A stretch of 64,000 bases of DNA, taken from positions 186,001 through 250,000 of the forward strand of contig NZ_AUBZ01000002.1 in NCBI RefSeq assembly GCF_000429505.1, written 5' to 3'. This document shows, piece by piece, positions 7,601-16,123 of the stretch. Every line of letters starts with the position of its first letter. Within the stretch, counting starts at the first letter, position 1. The translations under genes were made by a program, and so were the position numbers. The notes under the pieces are model-generated. The model made no database searches and had not been told where the DNA came from. It was given only the letters and a program-made list of their open reading frames with translations. This DNA comes from Aliagarivorans taiwanensis DSM 22990 (GTDB taxonomy: Bacteria > Pseudomonadota > Gammaproteobacteria > Enterobacterales > Celerinatantimonadaceae).

Positions 7601-8532
7601 TAGGCCGCTCCGAATTCGTTGGTCATCACCAGGGCCAATAAGGCTTGGCGGGCAAATACCCCGTTGCGAGCCTGCTCAAAATAGTAGGCGTAGGGGGTGG
7701 CATCTACATCGGTGGTGATCTCGTCGACCCGTGGCAGTGGGTGGAGTACCTTCAGGTTCGACTTCACGCCCTCCAGCAAGTCGGCGCTTAGGATAAAGCT
7801 CGACTTAATGTGCTGGTATTCGGTCTCGTCGAAGCGCTCTTTCTGCACGCGGGTCATGTACAGGATATCGACCTGGTCGATCACCCCATCGAAGCCGTCG
7901 TGCTCGGTGTACTTGACGCCTTTCTCGCGTAGCTCTTCCAGCAGGTAGTCTGGCATCGCCAAGGCTTTCGGGGCGATAAAGTGGAACTCACAGCCAAACA
8001 GCGACAGCGCTTGGGTGAGTGAGTGCACGGTGCGGCCGTATTTGAGGTCGCCGACAAACGCGACCTGTAGCCCTTCCAACGACCCTTGAGTCTCGTAGAT
8101 GCTGAACAAGTCCAGCAGGGTTTGGGTTGGGTGTTGGTTGGAGCCATCGCCACCGTTGATGACCGGTACGCTGGAGAACTCGCTAGCCAATCGGGCGGCG
8201 CCTTCTTGGGGGTGGCGCATAAAGAACGCGTCGCTGTACGAAGAGATAATCTTCACTGAGTCAGCGAGGGTTTCGCCTTTTTGCCCCAGTGAGGTGTTAC
8301 CGCCATCGGGGAAGCCGATGACGCTGCCGCCAAGGCGTTGCACTGCGGTCTCAAATGACAGGCGGGTGCGGGTTGAGGCTTCGAAAAAACAGCTGGCGAC
8401 AACTTTGTTTTTGAGAAGCTCGGGTCTTGGCTGGTCTTTAATTTTACCAGCGGTTTCGACGATAAGTTCCAGTTCTGCGCGAGAGAGGTCGGCGATGGAA
8501 ACGATGTGCTTCTGATAGAGCGGGTTGGTCAT
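7600..8532 (-). CDS. pyrB: Aspartate carbamoyltransferase catalytic chain
   Basis: 310 aa. It catalyses carbamoyl phosphate + aspartate to N-carbamoyl aspartate. The carbamoyl-phosphate loop STRTR is at residues 53-57, [10 protein letters not shown] near 133, and the aspartate-binding [10 protein letters not shown] near the C-terminus. The length matches E. coli PyrB. It is the first gene of pyrBI on the minus strand. I see no clear UTP-sensitive leader peptide with a terminator in the 130 bp before it. Confidence 0.97.
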   Translation of the reverse strand: MTNPLYQKHIVSIADLSRAELELIVETAGKIKDQPRPELLKNKVVASCFFEASTRTRLSFETAVQRLGGSVIGFPDGGNTSLGQKGETLADSVKIISSYSDAFFMRHPQEGAARLASEFSSVPVINGGDGSNQHPTQTLLDLFSIYETQGSLEGLQVAFVGDLKYGRTVHSLTQALSLFGCEFHFIAPKALAMPDYLLEELREKGVKYTEHDGFDGVIDQVDILYMTRVQKERFDETEYQHIKSSFILSADLLEGVKSNLKVLHPLPRVDEITTDVDATPYAYYFEQARNGVFARQALLALVMTNEFGAA

Positions 8533-8602
8533 GCTCGCAGATCCTAATCCGATATGAAATCGGGTGGAAAGTATATCAGCGAGTGGCGTTGGAGAATATG
8601 AT

Positions 8603-8640
8603 CTTGGCGCATAAAGCTATCAAATAGCGTCAGCGCCAAG
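8603..8640 (-). other. Nested inverted repeat between the DksA-like gene and pyrB
   Basis: Perfect 8-bp arms CTTGGCGC (8603-8610) and GCGCCAAG (8633-8640) enclose a smaller GCTA/TAGC hairpin. On the minus strand it lies 23 nt after the DksA-like stop codon and 71 nt before pyrB. No T run follows, so it may be a weak terminator or a transcript-end stabiliser. Confidence 0.4.
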
Positions 8641-8662
8641 TTTTAAGAGGGAGATGAAGGGC

Positions 8663-9019
8663 TTACGCGTAGTGGGTTTGCTTGCGCTCGCGTAGGTCCT
8701 GACATTCGATGCAGTAGCGCGACTCAGGGCGCGCTTTCAGGCGTTGCAGGCTGATATCATCACCGCAGCTTTCGCAAAAGCCGTAATCTTCCTCACTGAT
8801 CCGCTTGAGCGCATCACGAATGCTTTTCACATGGGCCAGGTCGTGCTGACGACGATTCAGCAGCATCTGTTGGTTCTCTTCCTGGCTGGCACGATCGGCC
8901 TCGTCACATTGCTCATTTTCCCGTTTAATCGCGCTGTCATCCTCAAGACGCGCTTGGATCTCTGCTAGCTGGGACTCCAGCTGCTGGCGGAATTGTTCGA
9001 TTTGTTCGTGAGTGATCAT
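8663..9019 (-). CDS. DksA/TraR-family zinc-finger transcription factor (short DksA paralog)
   Basis: 118 aa, shorter than E. coli DksA (151 aa) because the N-terminal leader helix is missing. The coiled coil spans about 1-70 and carries DEADRA at its tip, keeping the D-x-x-D-x-A residues that reach into the RNA polymerase secondary channel. The C4 zinc finger is CESC...CIEC (about 82-106). It is expected to modulate initiation, perhaps with ppGpp. It is divergent from the polyamine-binding gene. Whether a full-length dksA exists elsewhere cannot be seen here. Confidence 0.88.
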   Translation of the reverse strand: MITHEQIEQFRQQLESQLAEIQARLEDDSAIKRENEQCDEADRASQEENQQMLLNRRQHDLAHVKSIRDALKRISEEDYGFCESCGDDISLQRLKARPESRYCIECQDLRERKQTHYA

Positions 9020-9171
9020 TAGTGTGAAAACGGCTCCAATCTTTACTGGCCAGATGCTTGTGCTGCCTGGCTGAATTTAAACAAACGAACATTGTAGCCA
9101 AGTGGTTAACTAATGCCCAGATTTTAAACTAGATTATTTAAGCTATTGCACAAATTCTCGACATCTACATA

Positions 9172-9201
9172 TTCACAGCGATTGGGGTTATGGGCTAGAA
9201 T
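9172..9201 (+). promoter_or_regulatory. Possible sigma70 promoter for potF-like gene
   Basis: TTCACA (9172-9177) and TAGAAT (9196-9201) are 18 bp apart, about 40 nt before the GTG start. Both elements deviate from consensus. This is a candidate only. Confidence 0.35.
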
Positions 9202-9240
9202 CGGCGGCAAAAATCCCTTCATCTATACGAGGATACTGAG

Positions 9241-10341
9241 GTGAAAACTCCACTACGTGCTTCACTGGCCCTATCAATGGGTCTGTTGGCCAGCTCGGTT
9301 GCCAACGCGCAAGAACAGGTTCTGCATATCTACAACTGGACGGATTACATTGCAGAAGACACCTTGGCCAATTTTGAAGCCGAAACCGGCATCAAAGTGG
9401 TGTACGACGTGTTCGATACCAACGAAGTACTAGAAGCTAAATTGCTTTCTGGCAGCACCGGCTTCGACATTGTTTCTCCTTCCCACGACTTTTACGCACG
9501 CCAAATCCTGGCCGGCGTTTACCAGCCGCTGGATCGCAGCAAGTTAAGCAACTGGGAAAATCTGGATGAAGGCCTGATGGAGGCGCTGGAAACCTACGAT
9601 CCGGGCAACCTATACGGCATTCCTTACATGTGGGGCACCACCGGTATTGGCTATAACGTTGAAGCGGTGAAAGCGCGCTTGGGCGAAGATTTCCCCATCG
9701 ATAGCTGGGATCTGGTATTCGACCCAGAAGTGGTGGCTAAGCTGGCCGACTGTGGCGTGACCTACCTGGACACCCCGGCCGAGGTGATCCCCTCGCTACT
9801 GGATTACATGGGTAAAGACCCGCATACCGCCAAGCCTGCCGATTACCAAGGCGAGCTGGAAGAGCGCCTGGACGCACTGCGCCCACACATTCGCTACTTC
9901 CACAGCTCTCAGTACATCAATGACCTGGCTAGTGGCGACATCTGTGTAGCGATCTCTTGGTCTGGCGATGCCCTGATTGCTGCTGATCGCGCCGCCGAAG
10001 CCGACAACGGCATCGAGATTGATTACATCATCCCGAAAGAGGGCGCTGGCCTGTGGTTTGATATGTTCGCCATCCCAGCCGATGCGCCAAACCCCGATGC
10101 GGCACATAAGTTCATCAACTACATTCTGCGTCCAGAAGTGATTGCCGATATAACCGACTACGTGTGGTACGCCAACCCAAACCCGAAGGCCGATGAGCTG
10201 ATTGACCCAGAGATCCTGGAGCACCCAGGTCTGTACCCAAGCGATGAAGTGCGTGAGAGCTTGTACAGCTTTGAGAGCATTCCGCCTCGCGCCGAGCGTG
10301 CCCGCACCCGTGCCTGGACCCGTTTCAAGTCTGGCCGCTAG
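9241..10341 (+). CDS. Periplasmic polyamine-binding protein (PotF-like)
   Basis: 366 aa from GTG 9241, preceded by GAGGATACTGAG. The signal peptide ends ...SSVANA-QEQ. The mature protein starts with LHIYNWTDYIAEDTLANFEAETGIKVV, a hallmark of PotD/PotF/SpuD, and continues with SPSHDFYARQI, PYMWGTTGIGYN and the acidic/aromatic residues that bind polyamines. It would deliver putrescine or spermidine to an ABC permease, but no permease or ATPase gene is adjacent, so it is an orphan. A strong terminator follows. Confidence 0.9.
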   Translation: MKTPLRASLALSMGLLASSVANAQEQVLHIYNWTDYIAEDTLANFEAETGIKVVYDVFDTNEVLEAKLLSGSTGFDIVSPSHDFYARQILAGVYQPLDRSKLSNWENLDEGLMEALETYDPGNLYGIPYMWGTTGIGYNVEAVKARLGEDFPIDSWDLVFDPEVVAKLADCGVTYLDTPAEVIPSLLDYMGKDPHTAKPADYQGELEERLDALRPHIRYFHSSQYINDLASGDICVAISWSGDALIAADRAAEADNGIEIDYIIPKEGAGLWFDMFAIPADAPNPDAAHKFINYILRPEVIADITDYVWYANPNPKADELIDPEILEHPGLYPSDEVRESLYSFESIPPRAERARTRAWTRFKSGR

Positions 10342-10355
10342 TTCGCGCTAAACGT

Positions 10356-10385
10356 AAAAAGCCACTCAATTGAGTGGCTTTTTTT
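10356..10385 (+). terminator. Bidirectional terminator after potF-like gene
   Basis: The stem AAAAAGCCACTCA/TGAGTGGCTTTTT is nearly perfect, with A and T tails on either side, so it can work in both directions. Before the IS arrived it would also have faced transcripts from pckA. Confidence 0.9.
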
Positions 10386-10445
10386 ATGCCGCTGACCCGT
10401 CCTAAATAAGGTTGACACTTTTCCTCACCCAGAAGGAGAGTTGTC

Positions 10446-10847
10446 ATGAAACCAATCACTAAGCGCACTCAACGTGATTACAGCCTTGCCTTTAAATTGG
10501 CGGTTGTAGACCAAGTTAAAAAGGGCGAAATGACCTACCATCAGGCACAAACTCGTTACGGTATACAAGGGCGGTCAACGGTACTGGTTTGGCTTAGAAA
10601 GCACGGTAGGCTAGATTGGTCTGTAGGGAAGCCGGGTAGTATGACTGGGAGTGTTGCTATGTCAGGCAAAAAGACCACACTTACCCCCGAACAACGAATC
10701 AAACAGCTAGAAGCGCAACTGCATGAAGCCGAACTGAAGGCCCAGTTCTTTGAGGCTGTTGTCGACGTACTCAAGCAAGATTATGGGGTACGTGTGACAA
10801 AGAAGCACATCGTCAGGTCATCAAAAGTCGTCTCATCCTCGGACTAA
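10446..10847 (+). CDS. IS3-family transposase OrfA
   Basis: 133 aa, preceded by AAGGAG. The N-terminal helix-turn-helix (about 10-55, RDYSLAFKLAVVDQVKKGEMTYHQA in two parts) binds the IS ends. A leucine-zipper-like coiled coil follows (QRIKQLEAQLHEAELKAQFF, about 83-102). Translation ends at TAA 10845, but the -1 frame is open through this region, so an OrfAB fusion can arise by frameshifting near 10799-10802. Confidence 0.92.
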   Translation: MKPITKRTQRDYSLAFKLAVVDQVKKGEMTYHQAQTRYGIQGRSTVLVWLRKHGRLDWSVGKPGSMTGSVAMSGKKTTLTPEQRIKQLEAQLHEAELKAQFFEAVVDVLKQDYGVRVTKKHIVRSSKVVSSSD

Positions 10848-11665
10848 CTGTCACTCAAGCCTGCCGCTTTATTGGAATATCCAGACAGGCGTATTACCAG
10901 CAGTGTCAGGCTGCAACAGCACTTGAGCATAGGCAGCACGCGGTGCTGGACTTCGTGACGCAAGTGTGCTGCTCTCAACCGCGCTTAGGGGGCCGTAAAC
11001 TGGCACACTTACTCGCGCTACATGATGAATCAATAGTGATTGGTCGGGATAAACTGTTTAGTCTGCTGCGTGAGCACCGTATGCTAGTGCCTTCCCGGCG
11101 TGCTTATCACAAAACGACTCAGAGTCATCATCGCTTCTACTGCCACCCGAACCTGCTAAAAGCAGGACCAGAGCAAGTGTTACCCCAGAGACCCAATCAT
11201 GTTTGGGTGGCAGACATCACCTACTTGCCGGTACGCCATGGCGAAGCCTATCTGAGCCTGGTTACTGACGCCTTCTCAAGGAAAATCGTCGGCTATCATG
11301 TCCACGATAACTTGAAGGCGATATCGGTAGCCGAAGCCTTCAAGCACGCACTAAAGCAGAGGAAGGGAGCACAGCCTCTGATACACCACTCCGACAGAGG
11401 GATACAATACTGTTCGGGGCTGTATCAGCAGATACACCAACGCCATGGCGTTACCTGTTCGATGACAGATGGATACGATTGCTACCAAAACGCATTAGCT
11501 GAACGCGTGAACGGAATACTGAAGCAGGAGTACCTACCTGCCAAAGGCTATGATATGAAGGAGATGGTGACGCTGGTTGCGGAAGCGGTTGAGCTATACA
11601 ACACGCGACGGCCGCATATGTCTTTAGAATACAAAACGCCCGATGAGATACACCGGGCGCTTTAA
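10799..11665 (+). CDS. IS3-family transposase OrfB (DDE integrase core), made by -1 frameshift
   Basis: This frame is -1 to orfA and open from about 10793. The likely slip is on AAG at 10800-10802 back to AAA at 10799-10801, and reading then continues KEAHRQVIKSRLILGLTVTQ. It shows an HTH_21-type region (CRFIGISRQAYYQQ, then RLGGRKLAHLL) and an rve core with catalytic D in WVADITYL, D in HHSDRGIQY and E in ALAERVNGILKQEY, ending YNTRRPHMSLEYKTPDEIH. All DDE residues are present, so the enzyme looks active. An internal ATG at 10943 would miss the N-terminal part. Confidence 0.88.
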   Translation, partial: KEAHRQVIKSRLILGLTVTQACRFIGISRQAYYQQCQAATALEHRQHAVLDFVTQVCCSQPRLGGRKLAHLLALHDESIVIGRDKLFSLLREHRMLVPSRRAYHKTTQSHHRFYCHPNLLKAGPEQVLPQRPNHVWVADITYLPVRHGEAYLSLVTDAFSRKIVGYHVHDNLKAISVAEAFKHALKQRKGAQPLIHHSDRGIQYCSGLYQQIHQRHGVTCSMTDGYDCYQNALAERVNGILKQEYLPAKGYDMKEMVTLVAEAVELYNTRRPHMSLEYKTPDEIHRAL

Positions 11666-11727
11666 GAAAAGTGTCAACCTATATCAGGATAACACACGCC
11701 AGCGGGGCTGGCGGTATCGGCAGAGTA

Positions 11728-13356
11728 TTAGTCTTCCAGTTGCGGTCCTGCTGCAACCAGTGCCTGACCTTCTGCATTATCGGTATAACGTTTGAAGTTA
11801 TTGATAAAGCGTTGGCCCAAGTCTTCTGCCTTGCTTTGCCACTGCAGTGGATCCTGATAGGTATCGCGTGGGTCGAGGATCTCTGGGTCGGCACCAGGTA
11901 GTGAGGTTGGCACTTCCAAGTTAAAGATAGGCAGTTGCTTAGTTTCCTGCTTCTCAATCGAGCCGTTGAGGATCGCATCGATAATCGCGCGGGTATCCTG
12001 AATCGAGATACGTTTGCCAGTGCCGTTCCAACCGGTGTTCACCAGGTAGGCTTCTGCGCCAGCCGCTTCCATACGCTTAACCAGTACTTCTGCATACTTG
12101 GTTGGGTGCAGGGTCAAGAAGGCTGCGCCGAAACAAGCGGAGAAGGTTGGGGTCGGCTCGGTGATGCCGCGCTCAGTACCAGCTAGCTTGGCGGTGAAGC
12201 CAGACAGGAAGTGGTACTTGGTTTGCTCTGGAGTGAGCTTGGCAACCGGAGGTAGTACGCCGAAGGCGTCAGCGGTTAGGAAGATAACCTTCTGTGCGTG
12301 GCCTGCTTTAGACACCGGCTTAACGATGTTCTCGATGTGATCGATAGGATAGGTAACACGCGTGTTTTCGGTCTTCGAGCCATCATCGTAATCAACGCTG
12401 CCATCGTTAAACACGGTGACGTTTTCCAGTAGCGCGTCGCGTTTGATCGCGTTGTAGATATCAGGCTCGGCTTCTTTACTCAACTTGATGGTCTTGGCAT
12501 AACAGCCGCCTTCGTAGTTGAATACGCCGTCGTCATCCCAGCCATGCTCGTCATCACCAATCAGGCGACGTTTTGGATCGGTAGATAGAGTCGTCTTACC
12601 GGTGCCTGATAGGCCGAAGAAGATGGCCACATCGTCTTTTTCGCCGACGTTGGCCGAGCAGTGCATGGACGCGATGCCTTGCAGCGGCAGGTAGTAGTTC
12701 ATCATCGCGAACATACCTTTCTTCATCTCGCCGCCATACCAGGTACCACCGATGACCTGCATCTTTTCGCTCATGTTGAACACGGTGAAGTTCTCGGAGT
12801 TTAAACCGTGCTCTTCCCACTTCTTATTAGTGGTTTTCGAGCCATTCATTACCACGAAGTCTGGCTCATAGTCTTTCAGCTCTTCTTCGGTGGGGCGAAT
12901 GAACATGTTAGTGACGAAGTGGGCCTGCCATGCAACTTCTACGATAAAGCGCACTTTGAGGCGGGTATCTGGGTTAGCGCCACAGAAGGTATCAACCACG
13001 AACAAGCGTTTGCCAGATAGCTGTTCAACAACAGTCTGTTTAAGGTCGTTCCACACTTCAGTGGTGATGGGTTTGTTATCGTTGGGAGCGAATTCGCTGG
13101 TCCACCAGAAGTCTTTCGCGGTGGTATCGTCGAGGACGATGTATTTATCTTTGGGAGAGCGGCCGGTGAAGATACCGGTGTCTACGGCAACAGCACCACT
13201 TTCGGTGACTACCCCGCGTTCATATCCTTCAAGGTCATCGCGGGTCTCTTCTTGGAAGAGTTGCTCATAGGAGGGGTTTCGTACAATTTCAGTTACACCT
13301 TTAATGCCGTATTGTTCTAAGTCTACGGTCTGGCTTTTTTCTGCAACGTCTAGCAT
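11728..13356 (-). CDS. pckA: Phosphoenolpyruvate carboxykinase (ATP)
   Basis: 542 aa. It converts oxaloacetate + ATP to PEP + CO2 + ADP, opening gluconeogenesis. The kinase-1a P-loop [11 protein letters not shown] is at 248-258, the metal-binding [11 protein letters not shown] at 267-277, TGRSPKDK at 64-71, and the PCK signature near the middle is intact. The start ATG has GGAG upstream. The AT-rich 198 bp before it contains a perfect palindrome. Its downstream hairpin was split by the IS, so its 3' end is probably altered in this strain. Confidence 0.97.
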   Translation of the reverse strand: MLDVAEKSQTVDLEQYGIKGVTEIVRNPSYEQLFQEETRDDLEGYERGVVTESGAVAVDTGIFTGRSPKDKYIVLDDTTAKDFWWTSEFAPNDNKPITTEVWNDLKQTVVEQLSGKRLFVVDTFCGANPDTRLKVRFIVEVAWQAHFVTNMFIRPTEEELKDYEPDFVVMNGSKTTNKKWEEHGLNSENFTVFNMSEKMQVIGGTWYGGEMKKGMFAMMNYYLPLQGIASMHCSANVGEKDDVAIFFGLSGTGKTTLSTDPKRRLIGDDEHGWDDDGVFNYEGGCYAKTIKLSKEAEPDIYNAIKRDALLENVTVFNDGSVDYDDGSKTENTRVTYPIDHIENIVKPVSKAGHAQKVIFLTADAFGVLPPVAKLTPEQTKYHFLSGFTAKLAGTERGITEPTPTFSACFGAAFLTLHPTKYAEVLVKRMEAAGAEAYLVNTGWNGTGKRISIQDTRAIIDAILNGSIEKQETKQLPIFNLEVPTSLPGADPEILDPRDTYQDPLQWQSKAEDLGQRFINNFKRYTDNAEGQALVAAGPQLED

Positions 13357-13444
13357 GGCAGTCTCCTGATTTGTAATGTAGAGAGGTAGTTTTGTTATCT
13401 AATATTTTCATTATTTTATTTATTAAGTTTGTTCACATTCTATC

Positions 13445-13459
13445 GCTTAAGACTTAAGC
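13445..13459 (-). promoter_or_regulatory. Perfect palindrome upstream of pckA
   Basis: GCTTAAG-A-CTTAAGC is a perfect 7-bp inverted repeat with a one-base centre, 89 nt before the pckA start in an AT-rich region. It could be an operator for a dimeric regulator. I do not recognise the regulator. Confidence 0.35.
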
Positions 13460-13554
13460 AAAAGATAGAGTTAGTTCAAATTACCGTAATTTTAATATGG
13501 TTATTGTTTGTTCTAATTGGGAAGTGAGAAGCAGCTCCCACTTCCCCGGATATT

Positions 13555-14436
13555 TTAGTGAACTTGATCCTGCTTTGTCGCGGTTTGATTGCTGAAAATG
13601 TTTTCTACGTCTGCCGCATTAAATCGATAATTGTGCCCACAGTAGTCACAATGCATGGCGATTTCGCCGCGTTCCTCGCAGATATCTCTAAGCTCTTGCA
13701 GATCCATAGTCAATAGTGCTGACTCGCAACGCTCTTGGGAGCAGGTGCATTTGAATTGCACGTTTTGTGGTTCATACGTGCGAACGTCTTCCTGATGATA
13801 GAGACGGAAGAGTACTTGTTCGGCATCTAAGGTGAACAACTCGTTGGCGGTCATGGTTTCGTTGAGCTGAGAAACGTGGCTGAAATTTTCCTCATTTTTT
13901 TCATCATCGCCCGGCAGTGCTTGTAGGAACAAACCGGCGCAGTGGAACTGGCCGTCTACTTGTCCGGTGTGCAGCCATAGACGAGTCGGCAACTGTTCGC
14001 TTTGGGCGAAGTAGTTTTCCAGGCTCTTGGCAACGCCAGCGCTATCCAACTCGACAATGCCTTGGTAGCGTTCGCCTTTCTCTGGGGTGATGGTGATAAC
14101 AATGTGGCCTTTGCCAACCAGCTCGGCAAAGGGCAGATCTTGTACCTGTTCGCCTTCCCAGCGGGCAATACCGCGTAGCTCTTGGCGGTGGTTACCGCTG
14201 ATTGCCACGAAGTTAAGCGGGCCATCGCCTTGCAGCTGCACGGTAATGTCGCCTTCAAACTTTAAGGTGGCGGTTAGCAGGCTGGTGGCGCTGAGCAGTT
14301 CACCGAGCAGCTTCTGAACGGAAACTGGGTAGCTACGTTGTTCGAGGATCGACTGATAGCTTTGCTGAAGCTGTACCAGCTCGCCACGCAGGTGGTAGTT
14401 GTCGAAGGTGAAACGGGTGAGCAAATCTTGCTTCAT
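13555..14436 (-). CDS. hslO: Redox-regulated holdase chaperone Hsp33
   Basis: 293 aa, cytoplasmic. The C-terminal redox switch has the four zinc cysteines C230-T-C232 and C263-D-Y-C266. Oxidation releases the zinc and activates chaperone function. The N-terminal domain matches the family (DLLTRFTFDNYHLRGELVQL...). It lies 9 nt after hslR, so the two heat-shock genes form an operon. An inverted repeat GGGAAGTG/CACTTCCC at 13519-13546 follows the stop but lacks a T run. Confidence 0.96.
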   Translation of the reverse strand: MKQDLLTRFTFDNYHLRGELVQLQQSYQSILEQRSYPVSVQKLLGELLSATSLLTATLKFEGDITVQLQGDGPLNFVAISGNHRQELRGIARWEGEQVQDLPFAELVGKGHIVITITPEKGERYQGIVELDSAGVAKSLENYFAQSEQLPTRLWLHTGQVDGQFHCAGLFLQALPGDDEKNEENFSHVSQLNETMTANELFTLDAEQVLFRLYHQEDVRTYEPQNVQFKCTCSQERCESALLTMDLQELRDICEERGEIAMHCDYCGHNYRFNAADVENIFSNQTATKQDQVH

Positions 14437-14445
14437 CTTATATAC

Positions 14446-14832
14446 CTACTGTTGTTTAAACTGGATGATTTGACGGCGTTGCTTTTTGTCCGGGCGACGT
14501 TCAGGCGCTTGATTTTGTGCGAGCAGCTTGCGTTGGCTGGCTTGCTGTTCGCGCTTAGCGATGCTGTCCGTTGTCTCCTGATAGAGCTGCTGGGCCTGGG
14601 GCGCCGGGCCGCGCTTATCACTCAAGGCTTGCACTACCACTTCCAAAGGCTGGTGTCCCTGCCAGAGGTTAATAGTAGCGCCAATCTCAACAGATCGGCT
14701 GGGTTTGCAGCGCTGTTGGTTGTAATGCACTTTTCCGCCTTGAATCATCTCTCGAGCCAGGCTGCGAGTCTTGTAAAAACGCGCCGCCCAAAGCCACTTA
14801 TCGAGACGGATCTGCTGAGAATTATCGCTCAT
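14446..14832 (-). CDS. hslR: Ribosome-associated heat shock protein Hsp15
   Basis: 128 aa, S4 RNA-binding fold. The S4 motif at 9-60 (IRLDKWLWAARFYKTRSLAREMI...GKVHYN) binds free 50S subunits carrying nascent chains and helps recycle stalled ribosomes. The C-terminal tail is basic and Q-rich (PERRPDKKQRRQIIQFKQQ). The order hslR-hslO-pckA is the same as in many gammaproteobacteria. Confidence 0.94.
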   Translation of the reverse strand: MSDNSQQIRLDKWLWAARFYKTRSLAREMIQGGKVHYNQQRCKPSRSVEIGATINLWQGHQPLEVVVQALSDKRGPAPQAQQLYQETTDSIAKREQQASQRKLLAQNQAPERRPDKKQRRQIIQFKQQ

Positions 14833-15187
14833 TTAGTTACATCGTCATGTTTGTTTCATATTGGCACGCGATTATATACCCAAACCGCCACTTGGTGCAT
14901 GAGTGAGCGTTCGTTGACCACGATACTCTGGTGTAACGCTCTGCAGACGCACTGAAAACCAGCACAGCGCTATGGTTTTGGTCGACCTACTACAAAAGGT
15001 TAACTAATTTGCGTTAGATCCATAGGCAATCCTTATAAAAGGTATATTGTTACAGCCCGCACTTTTTCTCTTATAAGCCCTTGTCCTTAATAGCAGTCTC
15101 TTTAGAATGGGCAAACAAATTGCTCATTAGGACAGCACTTGGGCCGCGAATACAAAGCATGAATACTCAGCCCTAAAAGACCAAAGG
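14833..15187. other. 355-bp divergent region between hslR and gspC
   Basis: I see no gene here. The segment must hold the hslR and gsp operon promoters. AT-rich boxes such as TTATAAAAGGTATATTG (15031-15047) are candidate -10 elements for gsp, but no matching -35 with good spacing is clear. A short reading frame beginning with the ATG near 15159 ends within a few codons and is not supported. Confidence 0.5.
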
Positions 15188-16099
15188 ATGAACGCATTTC
15201 TATCTGTTACTAAAGCCGGTGAGCGCCTCGCTTTAGCCCCTGCCACCGCACGCACCTGCTTCGCTGCACTACTCTGCGTTGTTGCCTATCAACTGGCGGC
15301 GTTGACGTGGCTAGCATTTCCTCAGCAGCAGAGCGCCAGCGCTTGGCAGCCAAACATTCGTGCCAGTCAGTCGGGTAGTCGCGGCATCGACCTCGCACCG
15401 CTGTTAAGCGCCAATCTCTTTGGTAAATATGTGTCGCCCGAGTTGGCCAATCAGCAGAAACCGGTGGAAGAGGCTCCCTCCAGTGCCGATGCGCCGAAGA
15501 CCCAACTGCGGGTTAAGTTGGCCGGGCTGGTCGCCAGTAGCGATCCGAGCCGCTCCATCGCAATTATTGAACATCGTAACAAACAGCAAACCTATGCCTT
15601 GGAAGAAGAGATTGATGGCACTAAGGCGACGGTGGTTGAGATCTATGCCGATCGGGTGATTTTGGATAACCAAGGCAAGCTGGAAAGCCTGCTGTTAGAC
15701 CCTGATGGTAAGTCATCACCGCGGGGCGCGGCCTCGCGTCCACAGCGTACCACCCGACCAGCTGCGCAGAATACTGCGTCAAATACCGGTTCGAGTGCTG
15801 CAGAGGTACGCGAAGCGCTGCGTGATCCCTCGAAGATTACCGACTTTGTCCGCATCAACCCGCACCGCGAGGACGGGCAGTTGCGCGGCTATCGGGTCAA
15901 CCCGGGCAAGAGTCCACAGATTTTTAACGAATTTGGGCTACGGCCAAATGATTTGGCGGTAGCCATCAATGGTTACGATTTGACCGACAATGCACAAGCC
16001 ATGCAGATAATGCAGGAACTCAGCGAGCTCACCGAAGTTAGTTTGACGGTTGAGCGTGAAGGGCAGCTAGAAGAGCTCTACCTGAGCCTGCCAGAATAA
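15188..16099 (+). CDS. gspC: Type II secretion protein GspC
   Basis: 303 aa, inner-membrane clamp protein. The transmembrane helix is at about 24-44. The HR domain (about 75-150, DLAPLLSANLFGKY...) contacts the secretin N0 domain, and a C-terminal PDZ domain (about 225-300, GYRVNPGKSPQIFNEFGLRPNDLAVAINGYDL split across strands) helps select substrates. A proline/serine-rich linker lies at about 180-205. It is the first gene of a 12-gene operon. The start ATG is close to AAAGG, and no better start is visible. Confidence 0.93.
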   Translation: MNAFLSVTKAGERLALAPATARTCFAALLCVVAYQLAALTWLAFPQQQSASAWQPNIRASQSGSRGIDLAPLLSANLFGKYVSPELANQQKPVEEAPSSADAPKTQLRVKLAGLVASSDPSRSIAIIEHRNKQQTYALEEEIDGTKATVVEIYADRVILDNQGKLESLLLDPDGKSSPRGAASRPQRTTRPAAQNTASNTGSSAAEVREALRDPSKITDFVRINPHREDGQLRGYRVNPGKSPQIFNEFGLRPNDLAVAINGYDLTDNAQAMQIMQELSELTEVSLTVEREGQLEELYLSLPE

Positions 16100-16123
16100 G
16101 TAGAATTGGAGATTGGGAAGTAA

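Larger units (their letters stand above)
10393..11696 (+). mobile_element. IS3-family insertion sequence, 1304 bp, complete
   Basis: The terminal inverted repeats begin TG. The left end reads TGACCCGTCCTAAATAAGG and the right end (reverse complement) TGTGTTATCCTGATATAGG, and both continue into the identical block TTGACACTTTTC. A 3-bp target duplication CGC flanks the element (10390-10392 and 11697-11699). Inside are orfA and orfB in the -1 relationship typical of the family. Intact frames and ends suggest recent insertion. The site is one arm of a hairpin between potF and pckA. Confidence 0.93.

Noticed and set aside
10845-10847. Stop in orfA as evidence that the IS is a pseudogene
   Set aside because: The -1 frame is open across the junction and the DDE residues are intact, so this is the normal two-frame IS3 organisation.
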